64,000 nt of DNA from Tupaia tana (GCA_026018925.1 JAKSZU010000006.1:195659449-195723448), one strand, 5' to 3'; counted from the stretch's first letter, positions 32,773 to 44,829 are shown. Translations and numbers: made by a program. Notes: generated by a model from the sequence alone, not told the origin.

Positions 32773-33048
32773 ATTTTTTTAAAAAAAAGTTTTTTGCCAT
32801 AAGGGAGGTACACACACTGGAGAGAGAGAGAGTAAGAGAGATAGAAACAATGAGAGGGAAAGTGAGAAATCACCCCCCAGGGAGGGATGCCATGCACAAA
32901 TCTCTTGTCCTCCATTCTCCTCCTGGGATTTTGGGCACACATGCACATGCACCCTGTGTGATTTTCAAGTCACTGGGTCTGAAACTTGAACTGCAGTGAG
33001 TCATGTGAAAGTCCACTGATGTAACCACTATGCCATCTGCTGGTTCCC
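32773..33048 (-). mobile_element. tRNA-derived SINE, long type, antisense
   Basis: 'gttttttgccataagggag', purine tract, 'gaaatcaccccccaggg', head end 'catctgctggttccc'. Confidence 0.88.
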
Positions 33049-33990
33049 CTAGCTATTGATTATGAACTTGGCATCTTGGCTCAGAGCATTTTGTTTATCC
33101 ATCAGTCTTTGTCATGCATCTCTTGGTTTTAGACTTTTTCTATTTCAGAATGGTGTCTTCTATTCTCTACAACACTCCCAGTTCCAATATTGATTTTGGA
33201 CTAGTGCATTTATTAGGATATAACATTCTTAATAATTTATTCAATCCTATGCATACACATGCACACACACACGCATACACACACAGTCATATATCACAAA
33301 ATGATACTTCAGTTACCAATGGATCATATATACAATGCTGGAGCAGTAGGATTACCACATAATCTTAGTATGTAGTAGGCTGTACCATTTAGTTTTACGT
33401 ATGTACATATTACAGTGTTCACACAATGACAAAAATGTCTAATGACACATTTCTTAGGGATATTTCCACCATTAAATGACACATTACTGTGCATGTACAC
33501 ACACATACTTAATAAGAAAGGTAAGGGAAGATTGTCAGAAAACCATTTCATTTTTCTGCAGAGGGGCATACACTATTTTCTCCCAACTTATTCCAAAAAA
33601 TGAATGGGAATATTTGCCCTGAATCAGTGTTCTGGCTTCAGTGGCTGTTGCTTCTCTACAGCTTTGATTTTCAATACCAAAATATTTCTTACTTACAACA
33701 TTAGTAAGGAATAAACAACATAAAAATTTGATGGCTTAATAGACAGATTTGATTTCAGAAGGAAATATGTTTGACAAGTTCAAGACTTGAGAAAGTTAGC
33801 CTGAGGCAGCCTGCTCTAATATAATGAATGGTATTCAAAACCATTTGACAAGAAGTCGGAATTTCTATTGGTCTTTGTAAAGTTCATTGCATTTGTATCC
33901 TTGATATGATGACATCAATATTCAAGTGTAAGGTCTTAAAATTCCCATAGCACTTCCAGCAAAAAGTAAACTTTATATCTAAAAAGGCAC
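33049..33990. other. DCN intron; short (CA)n at 33253-33285
   Basis: Imperfect CA-rich run, otherwise no recognised feature. Confidence 0.45.
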
Positions 33991-33995
33991 ACATT

Positions 33996-34293
33996 TGGGA
34001 CAGCAGGTGGAGTGGTGGTTAAGGCATTGGATACCACATGACTGAGCCTGCGGTTCAAGTCCCAGACCCAGTGGCTTAAAAATCAAGCATAAAAACAACA
34101 CACATCTGTGCGTGCATGCCCCAGATTCCAAGATAAAATTGAAGAGAAGGAACTGTGGCTTGGCCATCCCTTCCTGGGCTGTGCTTTCTCACTTTCCCTC
34201 TGTGTCTCTGCCTCTCTCTGGTAAGTAAACACCTTATCGCAAAAAAAGCTAAAAATAAATAAATAAAAAAGAAGAAGAAGAAGGAGGAGGAGG
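33996..34293 (+). mobile_element. tRNA-derived SINE, older
   Basis: Head 'gggacagcaggtggagtgg', B box GGTTCAAGTCC, end 'caccttatcgcaaaaa', with an AAAT then GAA/GGA tail. Confidence 0.87.
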
Positions 34294-34360
34294 CATACAT
34301 TTATGAATGAGTTATGTATGAATTGCTACATTTAGAACTTTAGAATATTGCTTGTCCCCT

Positions 34361-34636
34361 TGGACCAGCAGTTGGTGTAATGGCTATGTCGCTGGACTCC
34401 CATGTATTCAACCATGGTTCAAGTCCCAGACCTGGTGGCTTAAACTCATGCTAGGCATGTGTGTGTGCATGCCCAAGATCCCAGGAGGAGAATAGAGGAA
34501 AAGGGATTGTGGCATGGCCATCCCCCCAAGGGAATGATTTCTCACTTTCTGTCTCTCTGTCTCTCTGTGTCTTTCTGGCGAGCGCATGCACTCTATAGCA
34601 AAAAAACCTCTCAAAAAAAAAAAAAAAAAAAAAAAA
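34361..34636 (+). mobile_element. tRNA-derived SINE, long type (young)
   Basis: Complete copy. Duplication AGAATATTGCTTGYCCCT at 34342-34359 and 34637-34654. Confidence 0.95.
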
Positions 34637-34827
34637 AGAATATTGCTTGCCCCTATTGCATTACTATTGATACTATACTATGAATTAAAAAACAATACCT
34701 ATTCTAAAGACTGCTCTATACAATAAATGATGAAACTTCTCTGCCTGCATTTTTCTGCAGCTAGAGTGATCTAAGTAACAAAGAAAGGTAGGCAATGCAT
34801 ATAAGACTGCTATGGGAAATGTTTTCT

Positions 34828-35082
34828 CGGGACCAGCAGTTGGTGTAATGGCTATGTTGCTGGACTCCCCTGTAGTCGACCACAGTTCGAGTTCTAGACC
34901 CGGTGGCTTAAATTCATGCCAGGTGCGTGTGCGTGCATGCCCAAGATCCCGAGAGGACAATGGAGGAGGGGATTGCAGCATTACCCTGGCAGGTGATTTC
35001 TTGCTTTTTGTCTCTCTGTCTCTCTCTTTCTGGCAAGCACACAAGCCCTATAGCAAAAACCTCTTCAAAACAAAAAACAAAA
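34828..35082 (+). mobile_element. tRNA-derived SINE, long type (young)
   Basis: Complete copy with a slightly shortened body. Duplication GAAATGTTTTCT at 34816-34827 and 35083-35094. Confidence 0.95.
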
Positions 35083-35094
35083 GAAATGTTTTCT

Positions 35095-35628
35095 ACATTA
35101 GATACTACAATTAAAATTGCTCTTGATGAAGGATATTTTATTATTTGAGATCCCAAGGTAATATATTGTAGATATAACCACTGACAAGTTCATTTTTAGC
35201 CTTTACCATTCACTGGGTCATTACAAGACTATCCGCAGAAATCAAAGAAGCTGCATTATCCAGTTGATTTTAGTTATTTTTCAGATACAAGCACCTGCTT
35301 TACATTTATTTATCTACCATGAAATTTATATACAAAAAGAGAAGTAAGTCAATTTGATATAAACAGTGCTTCTTTGTAAACATATTTGGCAGTATGTGTG
35401 GACCAAGAATTGTAAAGAGAAATGAAAATGTTTGCCATCACTCTTGTCTTCTTGTTATTTAAATAAACTGCAAATATATTGGGTTTTCAGGAAACTCATG
35501 ATGCATTTTGCATAGAAAAACACATGCAAATACATCATGATTTTCCCAACAACCTAGTAGAAAGGTTGAAGTTAGATGGAGAAGCAGGACGAGCACAAGT
35601 AATCATTTATAAAAATAATAAAAAGGTT
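35095..35628. other. DCN intron, no recognisable feature
   Basis: AT-rich, no repeat recognised. Confidence 0.45.
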
Positions 35629-35905
35629 GGGACAAGCAGATTGTGTAACGATTATGTCACTGGACTCCCTCGTAGTAGACTGCCATTTGAGTCCAGGACC
35701 CAGTGGCTTAAACCTCAGACTGGGAGTGTGTGCATGCATGCCCAAGATCCTGAAAGGAGAATGGAAGAGAAGGGATTGCAGTGTGGCCATCCCCACTGGT
35801 GGGTGATTTCTCACATTCTGTCTCTCTGTCCCTCTGATGAGCACACATGCCCTATAGCAAAAGTCTCTCTTTCTAAAAATAAAGACAATAATAATAATAA
35901 TAATA
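35629..35905 (+). mobile_element. tRNA-derived SINE, long type
   Basis: Head 'gggacaagcagattgtgta', body 'gcatgcatgcccaagatcc', end 'gccctatagcaaaagtc' and an (AAT)n tail. Confidence 0.92.
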
Positions 35906-36028
35906 TTTTAAGAAGGTCCAGAAAAAAGAAAACTTTTACTTTTGTTGGCTTACGCTAAATGTTGAGAGTTATTTTACTTTAAAGTCTTCGGAGAATAAGA
36001 TGAAGGAGAATCCCCCCATAACTATTCT

Positions 36029-36205
36029 TTTTTTTTTTTTTTTTTTTTTGAGAAGTTTTTGCTGTAGGGCGCGTGCGCTCGCCAGACAGACAGAGACATA
36101 GATACAGAAAGCGAGAAATCACCCCCCAGGGGGGATGGTCACGCCACAATCCCTTCTCCTCCATTCTCCTCTTGGGATCTTGGGCACGCACGCACACGCG
36201 CCCGG
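36029..36205 (-). mobile_element. tRNA-derived SINE lacking its tRNA head (5' truncated), antisense
   Basis: T run, 'ttgctgtagggcgcgtgcgc', then the body up to the CGCACACGCGCCCGG part, where it stops. The head with both promoter boxes is absent. Exact duplication CCCCCATAACTATTCT at 36013-36028 and 36206-36221 shows it was inserted in this short form. Confidence 0.93.
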
Positions 36206-36625
36206 CCCCCATAACTATTCTAACAGTGATGTGTGGGAGGTCAAAAATTTTCTACCCTAGATGCTTGCATTTTAATGTATCTGCAAATTTGAACACAGTG
36301 CTAAAACTTACTTAGCCTTCTGTTTGATGAAATTAGAATATATATTGAACATACCTATTTATTCACATATCTTACACTTCAAATAGATCATAACTGATCG
36401 AAAAACAGTATGGTATTCACAAAGTATAAGGCTAATCTTGGTGGTTTTAGTAGATGTACCATTTCATTGAGTATTTTTCAAGAACTAATTTTATAAGTTG
36501 AAGATTGAAGTCATTAGAAAAACAAAATATGGTAGAATAAAAAATCAGTCATCATATTCTGTATGTGGAGGCACTAATATTCCTAGCCATTGGTGAAGAA
36601 GAATGACATGAAAGGGTTTTATTAC

Positions 36626-36719
36626 TTAGCCAAATTGTTCATTCCTTTCAGGCTAGCCGCATCAACTCTGCTGATTTTGTTGCCATCAAGATGTAATTCA
36701 GTAAGGGAAGGAGGAAGAC
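36626..36719 (-). CDS. DCN: decorin coding exon 6 (94 bp)
   Basis: One leucine-rich repeat of the central solenoid: [16 protein letters not shown] followed by [14 protein letters not shown]. Acceptor TATTCCAG, donor GCTAA|GTAAT. It begins inside a Gly codon split with exon 5 and ends inside a Lys codon completed by exon 7. The only difference from human that I can recall is L to M in KGMNN. The repeat core (LTELHLDGN) is intact. Confidence 0.97.
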
Positions 36720-38385
36720 CTGGAATATGGAAATACAAGATATTAAATTAATAGATAAACATTATAAGTACAGAATGTGGAAGGATGTGAGGACCATATA
36801 TCATTACTTTTCTAAAAGACATAGTTTCAAAGAATCATTTTTGCTTTTCATCTTTTTCCTTCATCCCTTTTATAATGATATAGTATTTTGGAAGTAATAT
36901 AAGTCTTTGTACTTCTAGATTGACTTTAATAAAACATGAACCATTTTTATTATGTAGTAGACCGATGCTAGTCTTAGCATTTGGAGAAATGAAATCAAGC
37001 CCTGAATCCAATTATTCTTGTCCACCTTTGTTATTGAGTTAACACTACCATTGATAAAAGATATTACTGTAAAATGGGGCAGATGAGAATTTGAACTATA
37101 ATAAAAAGATTATTTATAAGTTGTTTATATGCAAAGCATAATTAATAACTAACAACAATATCCTGTCCTGGCGTTAGCCTTAGTCAATTTTTCCAGAAAA
37201 ACATTGAATGTCTCTGCAACATGCCCATGTAGAAAGAGCTAAAATTTACTTAGACATATTAAATCAAGACTGTATCTTTATACAAAAGTAATGTAAAGTC
37301 CCAGAATCAAGTTATCTGCCATAATGTAGAGCATCAGGGGAAAATAATTTTAGGTTCAAAGTACCCGCTAAACTTCTGGATAGACCTTATGAATAGCTAT
37401 GCCGTACAAAGATTTTGTCATGTAAAACTAAAAATTTAAATATTCTATCTTCATCTCTTCTTGCTCTGAGAATGTATTTTTATACAGCTTTTAAATAGCG
37501 TGCTGTTCCACTTAAAAGAATAGCAATATTGACAAAGAAAATAGCGAACTAGCTACATGTAGAATTAACATCTGATTGACAAACAGTCTAATTCAATGTA
37601 AAAAAAAAAATACTGGAAATTGATTTCTTTCTATAGGTAAGGAAATAGATTCAAAGTTGCAAATTGTCTACATTATTTATGCCTGATTTAGAGAAGGTAC
37701 TATGGTCCCAGATGGCCAAAGGAAGTTAAAATAGTATGTTCTTAATTAAAGGAAATGAAATAACTATTACATTATCCTTAAGAATAATCTCTCAGAAATT
37801 ATAATCACTATGAAAATAAGGAGTTTAAACGATTTGATTCTCATTGTAATAAATAAATAAGTATGGATTTAAAATACTCCTAGAAGGAAAGTGAGTATAT
37901 AACAAAGGAAATTGAATGTACATCCTTTCTTCTCCCTCAACAGGAAAAGGTTGTTTTAAAACACAGTGCCCCTAGTACACCAAGTAATATAATATCCATC
38001 ATTCTGCCTAGTTTCTAAGTATTTATCCTTCGGGGATGTCAGTTTCCCAACAATAAAGTTATAACCAAGAGGGTGCTTGACCATGAGAGAAAACTTTGCA
38101 ATAGGACAGAGAAAGGCATATTTATAAAGAGTAGCATTAGCATTTTCCACTCAGACATTTAGCTAAAGAACCTGTACAATAGCTACTTTTATTATTTTTC
38201 TTTTTCTTTTCTCTTTTTATCATAAAATATATTGAGGTTTGTATTGGGCCAAATACTGTGTGTGAGTACATTATAGGTCTTACCTATATCTAGTAATCTT
38301 CACAATATTCTTAGAAAATAGGTGCAATTCATTGATACGTATATAGTACAATAATATATGTGTGCATGTTGAGATATACTGACAT
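36720..38385. other. DCN intron, no recognisable feature
   Basis: About 1.66 kb with no recognised repeat. This is one of the longest retroposon-free stretches in the window. Confidence 0.5.
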
Positions 38386-38393
38386 GCATACAT

Positions 38394-38460
38394 ACACACA
38401 CACACACACACATATATACACATACGTGTGTGTATACACACACACACACACACACACACG
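38394..38460. repeat. (CA)n/(TG)n microsatellite
   Basis: CA run, then ACATACGTGTGTGTATACAC, then a second CA run. The centre makes a short inverted repeat. Confidence 0.92.
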
Positions 38461-38859
38461 TATCTCCTGCACTAGAGATCAAAATCACTTGTTACAGGAA
38501 ACAAATTGAAGACTGAACATGAAATTGCTTGATAAACTATAAATCACTCTTTCATCTGTCTGTCTGCCTGCCTGTCTGTGTTGCTAGCATAGTAATTGCT
38601 ACTAAGAGCATCAAAAGCATGCTCTATAGCAAAGTACCACAGACAGAACAAAGGATGGTAAGAAAACATTGTGTGAAATGTATTCTCTCTGGAGTGTTTT
38701 CTGTGATGAAGTACCTACGTTTCATAACCCATCCAAGAACAAGGTATCTAGGTTGAGAAAGGGACAGGCTAAAGGGAAAACTAGAGAATGGACAGGGACT
38801 TTTGTAAGACAGAAAATCTTGGCACAGGAAAAACATACAAGTTCTTATTATTTTTAGAA

Positions 38860-39038
38860 TTATTTTATTCAATTTTATCCATCCTTATCATTATTTTTTG
38901 TTTAATTCAAACTGAGAGAGACAGAGACAGAGTGAGAGAGGAAAAGTGAGAAAGTAAGTCACCAGGTCCAGGACCTGAACCATAATAGGCCACGTGGGAG
39001 TCCATGGTCTCAACCACCATGCCACCTGCCAGCCTCAA
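38860..39038 (-). mobile_element. tRNA-derived SINE, short type, antisense
   Basis: 'gtttaattcaaactgagaga', purine tract, 'gacctgaaccataataggcc', head end 'cacctgccagcc'. Confidence 0.85.
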
Positions 39039-39119
39039 CACATAAGCTATTATTAATGTTTTCACGTCTTTCCTGAGTCACCATGATGGGCTTATGTACC
39101 TCTGGTATCCCTCAATGTG

Positions 39120-39275
39120 ATGAGCTTAGAACTGGGACTGTGTGGCCGCTGCCGTGTACTGGTCTGGCTTTGCTTTAGATGGTAAGCTCCGAAAGGCAGG
39201 TGCTACCTCCTATTCAATGCTGGTCTCCAGCATTTGGTGTATTGCCTATCAGAGTGACTGTTCACAACATTTTTA
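39120..39275 (+). mobile_element. L2-like remnant
   Basis: 'gatggtaagctccgaaaggc' and 'ctccagcatttggtgtattg' resemble L2 end text. Confidence 0.45.
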
Positions 39276-39309
39276 ATGACTAGAAAGAGAGATTAATCTC
39301 ATATGCATC

Positions 39310-39450
39310 TGCGATGGATATTAATATTTTTCCCACTTTACAGGTAAAAAAATAGAGGTAGAGATGGTAAAAACTTGTCCGAGGCCCTTGAGCTATAGTG
39401 ATCATTTGAACTCATGCACACTAATTCTAAAATCTGCATGTTACAACACA
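39310..39450 (-). mobile_element. MIR remnant, antisense
   Basis: 'ttcccactttacaggtaaa', 'aaaacttgtccgaggccc' and 'gatcatttgaactcatgc' are the complement MIR signature. Confidence 0.6.
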
Positions 39451-39589
39451 CGATTGCTATTATTAAGTAAGCATAGGAGCCTCTAAGGAGCCCATTATTC
39501 TAATAGAAATGTTTAAAATGTGCTAAGATGAACAAGAGCTGGAGCTCAAAGTAAAAACTGTCTCAATGTCTGAAGTAATTACCGTATCA

Positions 39590-39860
39590 TTTTTTTTTCT
39601 TTTCTTTTCTTTTTTGTTATCTTACCAGAATGTGCATCTGCTGGCCCAAGTGAGACAGAGAGACAGAGAGAGATAAAATATCCCTTATGGGGCATGGTCA
39701 CAACATAATCCCTTCATCTCTATTTCTTCATCTTGGCAGGATTTGGGGCACACTTGTTCATGCACTCAGTGTGTTTGACAAGCTTCCAGGGCCAGAATTC
39801 AAATTGCAGTCAGTCATGTGGGATCCAACTTTCTTACCCACTAGGCCACAGGGCTGGCCC
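39590..39860 (-). mobile_element. tRNA-derived SINE, older, antisense
   Basis: TTTTC-type tail, 'gaatgtgcatctgctggccc', body and head with 'aattcaaattgcagtcagtc' and 'ggctggccc'. Confidence 0.75.
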
Positions 39861-40192
39861 TTTATTTATTTTAAATAAAGTATCACTAAGGCACTCTATT
39901 TTTAAAATGACTGTACTTTTCTCCCCAATATTACTATTATGTGATATAAAATCATTATGTGTTACATTACATCTTACAAGAGTATGGGAGAAGAAGTCTA
40001 TCCATCCCTAGAGTAAGCCCAGATGGCCCCATGGTCATCCATATTGGTAGAAATACTTCCAGGTATAAAGAAATTACTGGAAATAAGGTTTGCCATTTGG
40101 GCTATGATTTAATTTTCCATACCAATTTTTCCAGTTGTCAAAGTCTTTAGGTGTGGACTTTTTAAAATTCTTTGGAGAATAGTTTGCATCAC

Positions 40193-40306
40193 CTTGAGGA
40201 ATGGAGGTTATATTGGTATCAGCAATGCGGATGTACGAAAGCTTCTTCATCCCCTGGAAGGCTCCGTTTTCAATTCCTGAGCTTTTCAGCGGATTAGTGC
40301 CCAGTT
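40193..40306 (-). CDS. DCN: decorin coding exon 5 (114 bp)
   Basis: Central leucine-rich repeats. Acceptor TTTGTAG, donor CAAG|GTGATG. It completes the Glu codon from exon 4 and reads [18 protein letters not shown], then [16 protein letters not shown] and [14 protein letters not shown] is the LRR segment described as part of the type I collagen-binding face. NIT is a conserved N-glycosylation sequon. It appears identical to human decorin as I recall it. Confidence 0.97.
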
Positions 40307-40744
40307 CTACAAATATATTAAGTGCAAGGTTTTTAGAGGAAATTTTAAGAAATTACAAGTCAAAGTAATGCCTTATTCATAAAGGAATCTAGAAAGAAAT
40401 TCGAGTCAATAAAAATTTGATTAAAAACAAAAGAAAATTAAGATATGCTTCTCAAAAGAATAGCAAAATAGAATAAAAATTTCTCTTATTAAAACATAAA
40501 ACAAAATAACAACAAAGATTTATTTTTAAAATATTGGTAGCAGAAACAATAACAACAAAATTATTTGAGGTACATACCCAAGTTTGCCCAGAAATCTGCT
40601 AAACCAAGTGTTTATAGATCACATTTTATGCTATTATTTTCCCAAATTATTGAAATGTTGTTAAAGAATTTGAATGTAGCATTTTGCAATCTAATTCTAA
40701 ATTTAAAAATTTTAAATGAACGTTTATCAAAACATTCTAACGCT

Positions 40745-40998
40745 TTTTTAGAGAGAGAGATTTTTGCTATTGGGCACATGCCCTCGCTAGAGAGACAGAG
40801 ACAGAGGGACAGAAAGCGAGAAATCACCCCACAAGGGAGGTGGCCACTCCTCAATCCCTTTTCCTCCATTCTCCTCTCAGGATTTTAGGCACGCACGCAC
40901 ATGTGCCTGGTGTGAGTTTAAGCCACCAGGTCCAGGACAAGAACTGTGGTCGACTACATGGGAGTCCAGCAATGTAACATTTTACCATCTACTGGTCC
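40745..40998 (-). mobile_element. tRNA-derived SINE, long type, antisense
   Basis: 'gagatttttgctattgggca', purine tract, 'gaaatcaccccacaaggg', head end 'ctactggtccc'. It sits between DCN exons 5 and 4. Confidence 0.9.
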
Positions 40999-41377
40999 CA
41001 TAACACATTTTTTAAAGGAAATAACTTATGACTGGTTGGAATATATCAATACCCCACAATGGAAAAGTATCCCAAAATATCTTTATTTAGCACTAATTAA
41101 ATTAACTCTACCTACATACCTGGGCATGTTGAAGGGTAAGTTCAACTTGTGTTTCTATAACATTCACATATCCTCAAGGATAAGGAATAAAGACATCATG
41201 GTAAGGCACCGATTCAAAGTCCCATGTCTCCAGGCCCTGGTACCATGATTCATATGGGCTTAAGGCAGATAGGCTGCAGCTATCCACAGCTATCTATCTC
41301 CTCACAGCCAAAGTGTACTTAAAATCTCTTAGGGTCAAACTTGGATCCTGGTCTACTTGTAATAAGAATATCTGTAC

Positions 41378-41591
41378 CTATGACAATCATCTGGTTCATT
41401 CCATTGAACACAGCTTTTCTCACTTTGGTGATCTCGTTCTCATGGGCACGCAGCTCTTGCAGAGTTTTGGGCATTTTTTCTGGCAATTCCTTCAGCTGAT
41501 TTTTGGACAGATAAAGTCGTTCCAACTTCACCAAAGGTGCAAATGCTCCGGGGCTGATTTTGCTAATTTTGTTATTAACAAGGATCAATGC
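41378..41591 (-). CDS. DCN: decorin coding exon 4 (214 bp)
   Basis: Encodes about three leucine-rich repeats: [35 protein letters not shown] and [14 protein letters not shown], ending QMIVI plus the first base of a Glu codon. Acceptor CTATCTATAG, donor CATAG|GTACAG. The frame is fully open. Compared with human from memory it has a few conservative changes (KIS for KVS, AFAP for [12 protein letters not shown] for RKVTFNGL). Repeat-core leucines and asparagines are all kept. Confidence 0.97.
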
Positions 41592-41765
41592 CTATAGATA
41601 GTAAACAGAAAGAACATCTCCTTAAACCTAAAACCGTTCTTATGCATATAAAGCAAGTTCATAGTCTATTCATTTCACTCAGGGGACTAGCAGAGAAACC
41701 TAGAAAATAGCAACAAATTGTTAAAAAGAAGGCAGATGTGATTTCTTAAGAAATGTATATGAACT

Positions 41766-41965
41766 CGTTCTATAGGTTGGTGTTTCAGGGAGCTGGATCC
41801 CACAGGGTCAACCTCTGAGTCTTTGAAGAACATGCCAGGCATGTGTGCATGGATGCCCAGAATCCCAACAAAGCAGAAAAATGAAATCAAGGGGACTGCA
41901 ACATGGCCATGCTTTCTCTATGGGAAGTGTAAGTGGTCTCTGGTGATTCAAAAAAGAAAGAAAGA
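41766..41965 (+). mobile_element. degraded tRNA-derived SINE
   Basis: 'ggagctggatcccacagggt', 'gtgtgcatggatgcccagaa' and 'ggggactgcaacatggcca' keep SINE order. The head is mostly lost. Confidence 0.6.
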
Positions 41966-42017
41966 AATGTATAATATAAAAATATAAACATCAAAAATAA
42001 ATGAGAGGAATGCAATT

Positions 42018-42050
42018 TAAATATATATATATATATATACATATATATAC

Positions 42051-42081
<31 letters not shown>

Positions 42082-42120
42082 TATATATACATATATATAT
42101 GTATATATATATATATATTT
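42018..42120. repeat. (AT)n array with palindromic structure
   Basis: AT dinucleotides punctuated by TATATACATATA and TATATGTATATA motifs at regular spacing. An about 46-bp unit is repeated twice. ATTTAAATATAT at the left and ATATATTTAAAT at the right make the whole run nearly self-complementary. Confidence 0.92.
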
Positions 42121-42384
42121 AAATCATAAATAGTTCTAGAGATTGAAATTCCTGGAGTAACCCAAAATACATAAAAATAACCAGTGCCACTGACATCCAT
42201 TGCCCAGTTAACTTTTCAACCCTTAAGTCCATCTTCATTGACGGTTATCATAGATTCTACTATAAAAGGGAGCTACTGATTTAAACTACTGACAGCGATA
42301 CAAGAAACTAAAATTCTCTGGAAGCCTCACAAAATTAGATATTATCTTTTTGAAAAGTTTGGCCAAATTAATAATCGTGTTATA

Positions 42385-42650
42385 GGACTAGCCACTGTAG
42401 CATTGTGGTAACTGTAGCACCTGCTGCACTGGAAGCCACATGGCAAGCGCAGTTCAGATTCTAGGTGGGCCTGAAAAGCATGCCAAGACCATGCGTAGGT
42501 GTGCAGGATACTGAGGAGCCAGAGGGCTGGGGGACGGAGATTGCAGCATACATAATAAGACCTGATCAAAGGTTCTTTCTTTCTCTCACTTATGTTTGTG
42601 CATGTGCTTTGAGTCATAAAACAAACAAACAAACAAATAAAACACAATAA
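42385..42650 (+). mobile_element. older tRNA-like SINE
   Basis: 'ggactagccactgtagcattg', 'ggaagccacatggcaagcg', 'gacggagattgcagcatac', CT tract, CAAA tail. It is diverged from the main family. Confidence 0.6.
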
Positions 42651-42809
42651 AATAATAGGGGAAATTACGTAATAGCTCAATGCTTTCGTTTGCATTTCCT
42701 TGTCACTTTAAAGGTTAAAGTAGTTTTCTTTTGTTTTTCTACCATTTGTTGTTTATTTTCAGAGGGAGGGAATTACCTAATCACAAATACATTTGTTTTT
42801 CTTTTCTTT

Positions 42810-43054
42810 TTTTTTTAAGAGAGATTTTTCTATAGGGCACATGTACTTGCTGGAGACACAGAGACAAAGAGAGAGAAAGTAAGAAAACACACTCCCTGGG
42901 AGGATGGCCATGTTATAATCTCTTCTCTTCCATTCTCCTCCCTGGATCTTGGGCACACACCGTGTGTGAGTTTCGAGCTGCCAGGTCCGACTCAAACCAC
43001 AGTTAGCCATATGGGAGTCCAGCTCCCCAACTACTATGCCACCTGCTGGTCCCA
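42810..43054 (-). mobile_element. tRNA-derived SINE, long type, antisense
   Basis: T/A-rich tail, 'tttttctatagggcacatgt', purine tract, head end 'cacctgctggtccc'. Confidence 0.9.
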
Positions 43055-43435
43055 ATACATTTTGTTTTTATGGATTTTAATATATTTTAACATTAATAAA
43101 TTAATGTTTAATAATTTAATATATTTTAACATTACAGAATAAAGGTTGTAAGAGACATATTTTTCTTTCATTTTTTTGCCTTCTATCATGTAAAGATTTC
43201 ACACAATACATACATTATTATTTTTGATAATTTTTAAATTTTTGTTTCTGAGTCCTCCAAGTGCAGGAAATTATCTCTAATTTATTACTATTATACCTAT
43301 AGCTATCGTTAAACCTATTTTTGAACTTCTTTCTTGTGCTCTAATGATCATATAGCTAAAAGAATATATGTAATTTTTATTACTTAAGTCACTTAGTAAA
43401 CTAATTTTAAGGAATCTAGAATAATTTCATCTAAG
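43055..43435. other. DCN intron, no recognisable feature
   Basis: AT-rich. 'aatatattttaacatta' occurs twice at 43079-43136 around a small palindrome. Confidence 0.45.
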
Positions 43436-43456
43436 CCTAAGAAACTTGGATTCTTG

Positions 43457-43724
43457 GGGCCAGTAGTTAGCGTAATGGCTATGTCGCTGGACTCCCATGT
43501 AGTCGACTGTAGTTCATATCCCGGACCCAGTGGCCTAAACTTCACACCAGACACGTGTGCATGCGTGCCCAAGATCCTGAGAGGAGAACGGAGAAGAAGG
43601 AGTTGCAGCATGGCCATCCCCCCCCGGGGGGTGATTTCTCACTTTCTGTCTCTCTGTCTGTCTCTGTCTGTCTGGCGAGCGCACGTGCCCTATAGCAAAA
43701 ACCTCTCCAAAAAATCAAAAAATA
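43457..43724 (+). mobile_element. tRNA-derived SINE, long type (young)
   Basis: Near-consensus copy. Exact duplication AAGAAACTTGGATTCT at 43439-43454 and 43725-43740. Confidence 0.96.
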
Positions 43725-44029
43725 AAGAAACTTGGATTCTCAAGACACCCAAAGTGGCAAAATGGTGGGGCTTAATGAAATATGCCCAGTCTTAATTGTC
43801 ATCTATTAGGAAAGTTTTGAGAGTTTGATATAATTAAAGTCTTAGAAAGGTATTATTTTATGTTAAGTGCTGGCTGATTTTTAATATCATGAACATGTTT
43901 CTCCAAAGCCACTTATTTAGGGCTGATACTGTTGCTGATATTAGAATATTTAAATTACTATGATGTCTATAGGCAATTATTAGTGCATATGATGGAGTCA
44001 GACTTCTCTTGAGGTTAGATCTCATGCTG

Positions 44030-44195
44030 GCACTTAATCGCTGTTCCTGGCTATCAACAAGTAGGTTAACCCCTCTGTGCCTGCGTTTCCTCATCTACGT
44101 AAAAGGGATGACATGTCCATCTTATAAAAATAGTTATAAGGATGAAATAAGTTAGTGTATATCAGGTATAAACCAGTACCTCATATGCAGTAACC
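44030..44195 (+). mobile_element. MIR remnant
   Basis: 'acccctctgtgcctgcgttt', 'cctcatctacgtaaaaggg' and 'ataaggatgaaataagttag' are MIR 3' half text. Confidence 0.75.
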
Positions 44196-44252
44196 TCAAA
44201 ACAAGTGTTTGCTATCAATCAGTCTTTGATAATTTTTTAAAATTTTTAATAA

Positions 44253-44530
44253 GGGACGAGCAGTTAGCATAATGGCTATGTCGCTGGACTCCCATGTAGC
44301 CGACCATGGCTTGAGTCCCAGACCTGGGACTTAAACTCATGCCGGGCATGTGTATGTGCATGCCCAAGATCCCAAGAGGAGAATGGAGGAGAAGGGATTG
44401 TGGCATGGTCATCCTTCCTGGGGGGATGATTTCTCGCTTTCTATCTGTCTCTCTCTCTGTCTTTCTGGCGAGTGGATGCGCCCTGTAGCAAAAAATAAAA
44501 AACAACTCTCCAAAAAAATTTTTTTAATAA
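44253..44530 (+). mobile_element. tRNA-derived SINE, long type
   Basis: Head 'gggacgagcagttagcataa', end 'gccctgtagcaaaaaat'. 'aatttttaataag' on the left and 'aatttttttaataag' on the right give the target duplication. Confidence 0.93.
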
Positions 44531-44546
44531 GAAAATGAAAAGCTTC

Positions 44547-44815
44547 TGGGACCAGTAGATGGTATAATGGTTACATCACTGTACTCCCACATAGTCAACT
44601 GTGGTCTGATTCCTGAACCAGGCAGCTTGAAACTCATGCTGGGAGTGTGTGCGTGCATGCCCAAAATCCCAAGAAGAGAATGGAGAGGGAATTATGGTAT
44701 GACCATTCTCCCTGGGGGGATGATTTCTCACTTTCTGTCTCTCTTTGTCTTTCTCTGTCTCTCTGCCGAGTGCATGCACCCTATACCAAAAAAAAATCTC
44801 TCAAAAAATATAAAG
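44547..44815 (+). mobile_element. tRNA-derived SINE, long type
   Basis: Head 'gggaccagtagatggtataa', end 'caccctataccaaaaa'. Duplication AAAAGCTTCT at 44538-44547 and 44817-44826. Confidence 0.93.
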
Positions 44816-44829
44816 AAAAAGCTTCTTTA

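Noticed and set aside
41991..42200. Ile/Tyr repeat frame on the minus strand.
   Set aside because: Pure translation of the AT microsatellite.
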